From assembly GCF_000948975.2 (NCBI RefSeq), contig NZ_CP059735.1, forward strand, positions 3,534,001-3,598,000: a stretch of 64,000 nucleotides of DNA, read 5' to 3'. Each line of letters starts with the position of its first letter. Within the stretch, counting starts at the first letter, position 1. The notes under the pieces were generated by a model. The model had not been told where the DNA came from. It did no database searches and saw nothing but the letters and a program-made list of their open reading frames with translations. The DNA comes from Thalassomonas actiniarum. Lineage in GTDB: Bacteria > Pseudomonadota > Gammaproteobacteria > Enterobacterales > Alteromonadaceae. Below, piece after piece: positions 24,737-35,700 of this stretch. A program made the position numbers and the translations under genes.

Positions 24737-25603
24737 ATGAAAAAAGTCGCTTTTATCGGTTTAGGTGTCATGGGTTACCCTATGGCTGGCCATTTGCAAC
24801 AGGCAGGTTATGCGGTCACGGTTTATAACCGTACCCAGGCCAAGGCAAAGCAATGGACAGAGCAATATCAGGGACAAATGGCCCTGACCCCGAAACTGGC
24901 CGCTGAAGGCGCTGATATTGTTTTTGTCTGTGTCGGCAATGACGACGACCTGCGCTCTGTGGTTTTGGGGGAAGATGGCGCTTTTTCAGGCATGAGCAAA
25001 GGCACTATTTTAGTCGATCATACTACCGCTTCCGCCGATGTTGCCCGCCAGCTGGCCGAGCAGGCAAAGTTATCAGGCCTGGCTTTTCTCGATGCCCCGG
25101 TATCCGGCGGCGAAGCAGGTGCGGTTAACGGTCAGCTCACCATTATGGTCGGCGGTGATGAAACTCAGTTTGCTAACGTCAACACTGTGATGGATGCCTA
25201 TGCCAAGTTCAGCAAACTGCTTGGCCCGGTGGGCAGCGGCCAGCTGGCGAAAATGATGAATCAAATCTGTATTGCCGGTGTGGTTCAGGGATTGGCAGAA
25301 GCGATACATTTTGGCAGCAATGCCGGTTTGGATGTTGAAGCCGTGATCGAAGTGATCAGCCAAGGCGCCGCCGGCTCCTGGCAGATGAACAACCGCCATA
25401 AAACCATGATCAAAGGCGAATACGACTTTGGTTTTGCCGTTGACTGGATGCGTAAAGATCTCGCCATCGCCCTGGACGAAGCCCGTAAAAACGGCTCTAC
25501 CTTGCCGCTGACGGCTCTGGTGGACCAATTTTATGCCGACGTACAGCAAAGTGGCGGCAACCGCTGGGATACCTCAAGCCTGCTCACCCGGTTACAAAAA
25601 TAA
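24737..25603 (+). CDS. beta-hydroxyacid dehydrogenase (3-hydroxyisobutyrate / tartronate semialdehyde reductase type)
   Basis: This is a 288-residue NAD(P)-dependent enzyme. The Rossmann motif GLGVMGYPMAGHL (7-20), the substrate-site DAPVSGGEAGA (about 117-127) and GSGQLAKMMNQ with catalytic Lys (about 170) define the family. YNRT after the second beta strand suggests NADP preference. It lies 113 bases after sbcB in the same direction but is functionally unrelated; AAGGA precedes the start. The exact substrate cannot be read from sequence. Confidence 0.9.
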   Translation: MKKVAFIGLGVMGYPMAGHLQQAGYAVTVYNRTQAKAKQWTEQYQGQMALTPKLAAEGADIVFVCVGNDDDLRSVVLGEDGAFSGMSKGTILVDHTTASADVARQLAEQAKLSGLAFLDAPVSGGEAGAVNGQLTIMVGGDETQFANVNTVMDAYAKFSKLLGPVGSGQLAKMMNQICIAGVVQGLAEAIHFGSNAGLDVEAVIEVISQGAAGSWQMNNRHKTMIKGEYDFGFAVDWMRKDLAIALDEARKNGSTLPLTALVDQFYADVQQSGGNRWDTSSLLTRLQK

Positions 25604-25687
25604 GCCAACCTGGCGGTAAAGCTGCGGGCGTTCAATAACGGCGTCCGCCACATCTGTTTTATCCGCTACTTTTATTGCAGCCCGGCA

Positions 25688-26362
25688 TTACTCAGGATCT
25701 TTTTTAGCCAGGGTTGAAACCTTGCCCGGTTTATCTTGCTCGCGGCAGTGATTAAACTCCTGCGCCCTGTTGGCATACGACAAGCAAAAATCAAATTCCC
25801 CCTGGGAGGCCAGTTGTTCACCGTTGTAAAAGGCAAAGATGCTTTTAGATGCTATCTGCTCAGGCTGCGTGTTGTTGCAGGCCATCATCGCGGACAACTT
25901 ACATTCCTGCATTGACTGCACCGTTTGTATTTTCACGCAGCTAAGCCTGTCTTCGCACGGCTGAAAGCTTATGTTTTTTATACCGCTACAAGGGGTATGG
26001 CGATACTGCACCAGGCATTCCGTGGGCTCCTGCCCCTCTTCCATGTTCATCATGGTGATATTGGGGCGCATTTGCGGAATATCTTCGGGAGAATCCTTTT
26101 TTTCTTCAAGATAAGACAATACGGCCACGCCTATTTCTTCATCCTTGATCAGCTTGGTATTGATCATAAAAGCCAGGGTTTCCAGACGCTCAGAGGCAAC
26201 CTCAGATTCCAGTGCTTTCATCACCAGATCCGAATTCAGCTTCTGATCCGCCAGTTGTTTATCCCAATAGCCCTTGATCAGTCCGCCGCCTATGGTGCCC
26301 ATCAGGGCGATTAAACCGGTAATAAGTAAAGTGCTTATGGTAGATTTCGGCTCTTCAGACAT
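25688..26362 (-). CDS. membrane-anchored periplasmic protein of unknown function
   Basis: This is a 224-residue protein with a short cytoplasmic tail, one membrane segment (LLITGLIALMGTIGGGLI, about 12-30), a helical charged region to about 90, and a C-terminal region with nine or so cysteines (ECLVQYRHTPC, PCEDRLSC, MQECK, FDFC, HCREQ). The cysteines suggest an oxidising, extracytoplasmic location. No family is recognised. It is convergent with the dehydrogenase gene and divergent from the giant LamG gene. Confidence 0.7.
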   Translation of the reverse strand: MSEEPKSTISTLLITGLIALMGTIGGGLIKGYWDKQLADQKLNSDLVMKALESEVASERLETLAFMINTKLIKDEEIGVAVLSYLEEKKDSPEDIPQMRPNITMMNMEEGQEPTECLVQYRHTPCSGIKNISFQPCEDRLSCVKIQTVQSMQECKLSAMMACNNTQPEQIASKSIFAFYNGEQLASQGEFDFCLSYANRAQEFNHCREQDKPGKVSTLAKKDPE

Positions 26363-26709
26363 AACCCCTCCCGGTCTTACCCGGCTGAGAAAATACCATA
26401 AAAGTTAACGCGTAAATGCCCGAAAACCGCCGTTGAAAAAGCTGCGCCTGATTTCACCATTCATTCCCTGAGTTGCTTTATCTGCAATGTCTGTCCATGA
26501 ATATTGCACAAGTGTAGTCGAAAATTTTTAAAGGTTATATCAGCGTTCAATCAACCGGAAAAAATCCTCAAAAAAGCAGGATTTTCTCTCACCTGAAAAA
26601 GAGCAAAATAGAAGTGTGATTTAAATATTTGCTCCTATCCTTAAAAAACTATTCTTTCCGCGCTCCTGCCTTGCGCACTTTTTTCGCTCTCATACTTAAG
26701 GAAAAGAAG
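26363..26709. other. gap before the giant LamG gene
   Basis: This is 347 bases between divergent genes. It is A+T-rich with several poly-A/T runs and must contain both promoters. An in-frame TTG at 26629 could extend the giant protein by 27 residues but has no ribosome-binding site. I see no RNA gene or strong palindrome. Confidence 0.5.
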
Positions 26710-29700
26710 ATGAGTCTACTTAATTATTATTTTTCGGATCACAGCAACGAAGTAGTCAGCCGCGGCAGTAATCATTCAGTATTAGGCATCACCAAGGGTC
26801 ATTACAGCCAGGGAGCTATCCAATACCGCCACCCGGGCACAAATGCCATATGCAGCGACAACATCCGCTATATCGAACCCTCCCAGGAAAGCAATGGCTG
26901 GTCAGGCAGTGCCGCCGGAGCCAGCGTACTGGATCACGTGCCCAACCTGGACAATTTCACTATGTCCTGCTGGGCGGATGCCAAAACCTTAGGTTTCTGG
27001 ACCATCCCCTTTTTGCTCAAGCAAAACGATCAGTGGCGCTTTAGCATTGACTATGAAACCACCTCCAATAATACCCTGTATGTTTATATCAGCTACCATT
27101 CTCCGCAAGGCGGTTACCACTGGACCTATACCAGCTTTGCCCTGCCCGATAACAACTGGCATTATCTTACTGTCACCAAAACCCGGGATGACGCGCTGCG
27201 TTTTTATGTCAACGGCGAACTGAAAATCACCAAAACCACCGCCACAGGCGAATATACTCTGCTTGACGATGCACCGGTGGAAATGAGTTTTCGCTCGGAT
27301 CAGCAAAATAATTTCCATAACCCGGGCGCCCGCCTGGGTAACCTGCGTTTTGATACCAGTGCCGCCAGCGCCGAACAAATCAGGGCGCAGATGCTGGAAG
27401 ATCTGGAGCGGCTGAAAAATCCCCAGGTGCTGGATGTTAAACAGGACAGCTTTACCAATAACAACGCCGCCGTAGTTTCCAATTATCCGGCACATCCGCA
27501 GATCCCGCTGGAAAATACCTTAAACAACTTTACCCCGAGAACCGAAAGGGTCGCCGGCACCGACTTTCACTACCTTGAAGCCGAGCTTAACGGTAACGGC
27601 AATTATGTACAGATCGACCGCAGCTTGAAATTTACCGAAGCCGACAGCCTGGACTACCTCAGCGTCGCCGCCTGGGTACGGGTGCCCAGCAATTTACCCG
27701 CCATCAACGGCGATAACGAAGAAGAAATCATCGTCTCTTTCGACCGCAGCGAATATTTCCGCCTGTCCGTCAATGCCCCCTTCGGCACGGAAACCGGCGC
27801 TATCTTGTTTGCCACGGCGGCGCAGATTGGCGAGACCCGGGATATTCACGACCAAAGCCCGGCAAGCGGCCATAACATCAATGACGGCCAATGGCACTTT
27901 ATCACCGCCGTCTATGACGGCGACAACCATACCAAGAAAATCTACCTGGACGGTTTATTAATCGATATTGCCGAAGGAGTACACAGCAACCACGGCAGCC
28001 TGGGGACCGGCGTCGACCGGGTCGGTTTTATCGGCGCCGGCAGCGAAGACGACGGCAGCGGCGCGGTTCATCTCGGCCCCACCAGCTCCAATTATATTAA
28101 TATCGGCCGGGTGATAGTACGCCGGGATCTGCTATCGCCGGCACAAATCAAGGCGCTGATGGCGCAAAGACCCGGCAGTCGCCCCGCCAGCCGGGATTTC
28201 TGGCTCGATTATCATTTTGACCGCCTCAGCGACGAGCGGGTGCTGGACAGCTCGGGCCACCAGCACGATGCGGTATTCTCCGGGTTCCAGCGGCAAAGCG
28301 AGCGTATCGGCGGCAGCAATTTTCCCTTTCTTGAAAACGTGGCCAGCCAAAACAGTTATCTGGACATCGTCGACAACTTCACCTTGTCCCAGGACTTAAA
28401 CTATGAGTCTTTTGCCTTTTCCCTGTGGCTGAGGCTGCCGCAAACCTTAAATTCAGATCAGATCCTGATCTCCATGGACAACAGTCAGTTTATGCAGGCC
28501 TGGGTCGATCAAACCAGCCATAACCTGCATCTTAACCTGATACATAGCAGCGGCATGATCCAGCTCACCGGCAGCACGGCAATCAATGACAACCAATGGC
28601 ATTTTGTCACCTTCAACCTCGACTGCCCTACCCGGCAAATCAATATCATGCTCGACGGCGCGGTCGAAGCCGCCGAGTTCTTTGACAATATCGACCGCCC
28701 GGGCGGCGCAGATGCCAACGCCCGACTAAAAGTCGGCAGCCAGAGTAATTTATTGATGGGTGAAAACCCTGTCTATTTCGACGGCGATATCGGCCCGATA
28801 CGCTTTGAACGTTATGCGCTTGAGCTGTCCGAGCATAATGCCTGGCGGAAAAAAGACCGCCCGGATACCCAAGGCAACGGCCTGGTATTTAAATTAACCC
28901 GCTTTGAAAAATCACAGCAACAAGCCAATACCCTGCTTGACGAGTCCGGCAATGATAACCACGCCCGCTTTGTTGAGATGGACATCAATACCGATGACGA
29001 CTTGCATTACCTGGTGGCAGGCGGCGCCCAGCCCCAGGTAATGTTGCCCGCACCTTTAGTGCAAGATCAAAGCGCCGGCATCAGCCAGCTGTCTTTTGCC
29101 TGCTGGGTACAGGTACCGGACAATATGGCCTCCGCCAGTGTTATTTTATCTTTTGGCAAGAACCATTATTATGAACTCGGTATCACCGACCAGGGCAAAG
29201 CCAGTTTAGTCACCCAGGGACACCAGGTGATCGATGCCAACGAGGCCGACAGCCAGTTCCTCAATACCCTGGAAAGCGGGCTGGCCATTAACGACGGCCA
29301 GTGGCACCATATCTGCGCCATTTACGATGGCATCAACGGCTTTAAACGCCTGTATATCGACGGCCATCTGGACCGGGAAATTGCCGATCCCCACGAGGGC
29401 GCGCTCGGCTCAGGCTCTACCCGTTACGGCATTATCGGAGCGCCAAGTTATTCCACGCATTTTGCCGATAATCCGCTACCTGATGATGCCCAGCTGTTGT
29501 CCCGGGAAGCGGATGAAATTGTCAGGATCGGCCCCTTATACCTGTACAACGCCGCCCTGGACAATATCAGCATCGAACAGCTGGTAAACCAGGACAACTC
29601 TTACCTGCTCAACCGCCTCACCAAAACCTACAACCTGGATAACGGCCACTATACCCAGGTGCGTATGGTGCAGCATGAAAACCAGCTGGTGCTGCTGGCC

Positions 29701-32700
29701 CAGGCCAGTGACGGCCGCTACTATTATGCCACCGTTGCCCCGCAAATTGTCAGCAACAGCGAACGTAACCAGCGCTCGGCGGAGCAGCTAAGAAGCGGCA
29801 CCCTGGACAACAGCCAGATACGCACCGATGTTTCTTACTGGCCGGCGGCCCTGAAACAATTAATTTTCCCCACCGAACTCAGCCAGGTGGGTTACAGCAT
29901 AGTGGATAACTATGTCTTTGAGGATCAGCCGGAAGATCCCCGGGAAGACAACTACAGCATCTCGGTCTTTAACCGCTCCACCGGTATTCTCGGCGAGAAC
30001 CAGCCGTTTAAACTGCTTTCCGACGGCGACTACCTGATTTTATGCCGCCAGGCCAAGTCCAAAGACGACGCCAGCGTGCCCAGGCGCAACAACAAGGCGA
30101 TCGTCAATAACACCCTGCTGCTTGACCGCTTTGTTCTCAGTGGCGATACCCTGACACCGAAACTTGAGTCCAGGTACCAACGCAGCCGCAACAAAGTCAG
30201 GCCCTTTAACAGTAAAGACTCAAAAGATGTCAGGGATCTCAACGGCCAGTTCTTTTACGAACCCAGCCATGAGCTGGCCTTCGTTGACGATCTCTTTGAT
30301 GGCCAGTTTGATGTCACCCTGGTACCGACCTCTACCGGCTCCCAGTCCCGCTGGTCGATTATGGCGCTGGAAAATAAACGCAAGCTGCTGCGTTATTTCA
30401 GCCTGCCCAGCAATAATAACGGCCTGTTCGACACCCGGGGCAAAACCTACTATACCAGTCCGGATGTGCAATACCGCGACAGCATTTACCAGGACAGACC
30501 GGGGCTGGATCCCTTCAGCGGTTTACCCCTGATCCCGGTACGGGGTAAACCCGGCTCGGCAGGTTATGCCCTGTCGCTGATTTCAGGCAGCCACTTGCGC
30601 CTGGACAACCCCTGGTACGATCCCGCCAACAGCGCGGCCAATAACGGCAAGCCGCAGCAATTTACCCTGATGCTGCGCCTTAAATCCCTGCTGCCGCAAA
30701 ACGGCGACAGCAGCCGCTGGCTGATAAGTTCAGACAGCCATGCCAGCCTGGCGGTATGGATAGCCAACAATAATACCCTGTATTTCGAATACGGCGGGGT
30801 TCAGCGCAGCGTAGCCGCGATGATCCCGGATGAAAACTGGCACCAGTTAACCTTTGTTTACCAGCAAGGGGAGATCATTATTTATCGCGACGGGGTCAGC
30901 CTGGCACTAAATAATAGCAGCGAAGCCAAGCCGGCCCTGCCCTTTAGCAGCATCGGCAGCGGCGAATATCAGCTTGGCGGCGGCAGCCAGGATCTGGGCC
31001 AGGTGGATGACATCCAGCTATGGTCGCTGGCGCTGGAAAATGAAATTTTATTCGATGCCGTCAATATCGTGCCCCAGCCCAATGCTCCCGGCCTGGTAGC
31101 CTATTACAGCATCAATGAAGGCGGTGGCAGCGAAATTTATGATCACAGCAGCAAGAAACACACTGCCACTCTGGTTGCCGGCAGTGCCAACGGCCAGCCA
31201 CTGAGCACTGACGATTTATGGCGGCGTTCAACCGCCAATCAATATGAAAGTACCGGCCTGGTCCAGCGCCTGTATAAATTACACGACACCCCGGCGGCGA
31301 GCGATATCAACCATTACCTGGGATTTGATCTCGAATATTACCAGGTACAGGAAGATGGCATGAATGGAGACGGCGAGCCGACCAATGTACTCAGTGACCG
31401 CCGTATGATGCTCACCGCCGCCGTCGGTCAGGGCAATAATACTAAATTGGCGACGGTAGATTTTGCTGTTGATCTTGACGGCACCCTGGCAAATGTCGGC
31501 ACCCGGCTGCCCCTGCCCGCCTTGGATACCGGCGGCCAGGGCTTGCCGCTCGAGCGCCTGGCGGAGCTGGAAACCCAGGTCGAAGCATTAAAAGCCAAAT
31601 ATGATCTCGGCATCGGCTGGCTCAGGCAAAACAACTTCCTGCTGACCCTGGATGAAAGCGGCGCACCGCTGGCGTTTGGCCGCGATGCCATGCTGGAGCT
31701 GAACTTTAATTACCTGGTAAATCTGGACTATGACTTTGACGATGAAAGCAATCTGGATTTAAGCGAACTGATTGGCAATAACGACACCTTCAATGCCGCC
31801 TATCAGCAGGTCTTCCTGGTGGATCCCGACGATGCCGGCGGCAACAGGCTCGCCCCCAGCCTGGACGGCAGCCTGATGGCGCTTAGTGCGGATTTATCCG
31901 GCCTTTACCCCGGCTTTAATGCCGATGCCATGGGCAAACTGCTGTTTAACAGCGAAGATATCAACCAGCAGCAAAACTACCAGACCTTTTTACTGCAGTT
32001 AAGCGAGTTTCGCTGGGCACGTGAGTCTACCCGGCTGGCGGCCCAGTATAACGGCGGACACCAGCAGCTGCTGTGGCCAAGCGGTATTTATCAGTATGTT
32101 AACGCCTCGCCGACCCACGGCGCCGGTCTCAGGGTCGACCCCCATCTTTTGGTGACCGGCATCATGCTTAACCTGTACTTCGACTATGCGGTGAAATTGC
32201 AGCAGTTAACCGATGCCAGGGAAAACTATAACAGCGAAAGCCAGTTTATGATGCCGATAGTGGCGGCAGATCAGCGGGGGTTAACCGCCAAGGCCGGTTT
32301 CTTCAATGAAATACGGCCGCAAACCGTCCCGACGCTAAAACGCAACAGCAGCGGCGGGGTCGAGGTCTTCTTTAAAGGTCTCAACAACAAGATCCTCAGC
32401 GCTTATTACGGCACCGCCACCGGCCGCGCCGTCCATAGCCTGAGCACAAGCAACCAGGAAAAAACCTATGTCCAGGCAAAATCCACCGAGACCGAATATA
32501 ACCATACCCGGATCAGCATCAGTGACGGCAGCTCGGCGCAGTTATGTCACCTTAATATCGTCAACAGCGCCCTGGGGCTGACAGAAACCTGGAGCGATGT
32601 GCCGAGATCGCCGGGTAAATTTGCCACGGTAGTTAACGGCAAGGCCTCAACCCTGAGCGCACTGGCGCTGGATCTGCAAAGTTATGACTACAGCAGTGTG

Positions 32701-35700
32701 ATCACCGAAGCCGATACCAACGGCCTGGAGCTTGGCAGCCGCCTGGTGTACGTGGTGCCGGCATCGAGTATTTCCCCCGCCAATAACCTGTTGGAAAATG
32801 TCAGCAATGCCTTGCCGGATGCGGTCTTTAAAGCCAACAGCTGGACCACGGACAAGGTAGATAAGGGCTTAAACTTTAACGGCACTAACTATTTGCAAGC
32901 CACCGCGGACGAGCAAAGCCGGGTATTGATCAACGCCCTGCAGGATATGACGTTGGAGGCCTGGTACCTGCCGCAATTAACCGGCTCTGCCCAGACCTTA
33001 ATGGCGTACAGGGATCCGCAAAACCGCCAGGCAGATATCCGCCTTAAACTGGTGCCGCAAAGCGATCCGCTCAAATACAAGCTCAACTTCCAGCATGCGG
33101 GCAAGCAGTTCCAGTCGCAAAACAGTTATGCCTTTGACAGCCTGGCCCACTATGCCGTGGTCATGAAAAAACAGGGCGGGCTGGAGCTGGCCCCCCGCGC
33201 CCGTAACCTTAACGTCGCCGATAGCAGCGGCACCTTTGCCTTAAAGGGAGATACCACCATAGATCTCACCTTTTCCCTGGAAAATACCCGTAAAGATGTC
33301 GATCAGCTGCTGATGCGCAAAGGCAATAACTTTAAAGTGTTTGTCGATACCAGCGGCAATCTTGCCCTGAGTTTTCATGATGAGGATGCCCTGGAATTTA
33401 TCACTAAGCTGCCCGCCGGTACGGTATTGCAAAACAATACCCGCTACCGGATATTTGTCAGCATAGATCAGGCGGTCAATACCCGCGCCGCCCTCAATGA
33501 TATTTATGCCAGCAGCACCAATGTCGGCTCCGCCACAGATCTGACCTCGCTGATCCCCGACGGCACCAGCTTCAGGCTCAATAATTCCAGCAACTACACC
33601 ATAGACAACTTTGCCGTGCCCAGTCTGCCGGACACAAGCGGTGACACCAGCGGCGCCGCCAGTTCGCAATATATCGTCGCGGTAAACCTTGAGGTCTATA
33701 ACCTAGATGCCGGGGATGAGGTGCCCTCTCTGGCGCTGGACAGCCCGCAAAAACATTACTGTGCTAATTTCCTCAACCAGAAAGATAACTCGGCTTTAGA
33801 GTTAATGGCCAATCTCGGCAGCTCGCGTATTATATACCAGGCCGCTTTCTGGTCCTTGCTGCGGGCCAAGGCAGATCAAAACACCCTGATTTCCGGCAAC
33901 GAAGAAGGACTGACCGCCTGGTGGCCGTTCTCGGAAAATGCCGGCGGGGTTGCCGCCAACCGGCAAAACGATCAGCTCAGCCTGGACTTTTCCGGCGCCC
34001 AAGGCACACCGGCTGCCGGGTTTAACTGGCAACTGGGCAGCGCCGATCAGGGCATCAACCTTTATGTCAACGGCAAGGAAAGCGCACTGGACAGTGTCGC
34101 TGTTGATCATATCCCGGGCACTGAGGCGATAATCGGCTTACAGCTTGGCCGCGATAGCAATCAAAACCATTACTGCAGCGGTCACTTAGGGGATCTCAGG
34201 TTATGGCGTTCGGTGCGCAGCTACGAGCAAATTATCGAAGCCGCCTTTTCCGCGACCCCGGGCAGCAGCCAGGATTTGCTGTTACATTACGATCTCAACC
34301 GCTCCGTCGACAACCAGGTGTTTAACCAGGCGGCAAACGGTTTTGCCCTGACCGTTACCGAGCCGAGCAATGCCGAAAACATGGATCTTGTAGTCAGTCA
34401 GTCTGTGGCCCCTGTGGGTTATAACGCGCCCTTTATCCGCAATGTTTTCCTCGATGCCAACTCCCCGATGCATATTGAAGTCAACACCAACTCGCCTTTG
34501 GATGTCGCCTATTATGCCGTGGCCAATCAGGGCTCTACCGGAGTTGAAGGCGGTTTGTATAAAGGGGCTTATGCCTATGTCGATGACGGCGAACTGAAAA
34601 TTTATACCGGACAGCCGGTGGCAGAGCTTTATACCGAGTGGTTAAGCCAGGTACAGACAGATCCGCAGATTGTCGGCTTTATCGAAGGTGCGCCGCCGGT
34701 GCCGGGGGAAAATCTTACCGGCGGTGATTATAAAGGGGCAACCTCGGTAGCGGTCAGCACCAGCGAAAGCGACAATTACAGCTGGGGCCGAAGCCGCTCC
34801 GACTCCGGCTCGGTCGGCATTAACTTTGACTTTGGCATAGGGCCGACGGTGGATGCCTCCAACAACTTCTCGCCGCTGGGCTTTGGCCCGAGTTTGAAAG
34901 TGATCAAGGCCAAGTCCCGCTTTAACCTCGGCTTTAATGCCTCCTTTGGCGGCGGTTTTGATGCCAGCAAGAGCCTGTCCGCCAACTTAAGCCTGAGCCA
35001 GGAACTACAGCAAAGCCTGGGCGGCGAGCAGGAAAGAAAGCAGTCTTTTTACCTGACCCCCGAGCGGCGCTTCCAGCCGGATAACCTGGGCACGGCATTG
35101 GTGGAGTCGTTAACCGCCGATCTCTTTGCCCTGAGGATAAAGCGCAATAAGGCTCTGGTGGGTTACAGCGTAGTGCCCAATGAGGATATTCCCCGCGACA
35201 GGAATATCATACATTTCCCCATCAACCCCAAATACACCAAACAAGGCACCCTGGACGGTAAACTGGGCTTTAGCAGCCAGGACTCGCAATTTGTACTGAT
35301 CAAAGATCCCAGCTACCCGCAGGCCGCCACATATGGCGAATACAGCTACTTCAAACCCAGGGAAACCTATCGTTTAATTCAGGAAATCGACGATAACCAG
35401 GCACAAATCCAGGAGCAGTATAATCAGTGGGATAACGGCAAACTCAGGACCTTTGATTATAACCTGGGGGGACTGCCCCGGCAGAACTCGGATGCCATTG
35501 TCGGCAGTTCCGATCAGGGTGAGCAAAACCGCCAGCAATACGAGCCGCCGAAACTGGCATTTGCGGTGGACCTTTACAACCGCTATATCTGGACCGCCGA
35601 AGGCGGCATGTATAAGGAAAGCTCGGGTTATACCGAAGAGGTGAAAAACTCCTATACCGGCAAGTTCAACTTTAAGTTCAGCGCCAAGGCAGGCTTTAAA

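Noticed and set aside
26629-26709. TTG start extending the giant LamG protein by 27 residues
   Set aside because: No ribosome-binding site there; ATG at 26710 has a strong AAGGA-type site directly upstream. The extension is also not a signal peptide (no suitable hydrophobic core with cleavage site).
31428-33669. Several minus-strand frames inside the giant LamG gene
   Set aside because: They arise from the G+C-rich codon pattern of the plus-strand gene and show no ribosome-binding sites or recognisable domains.
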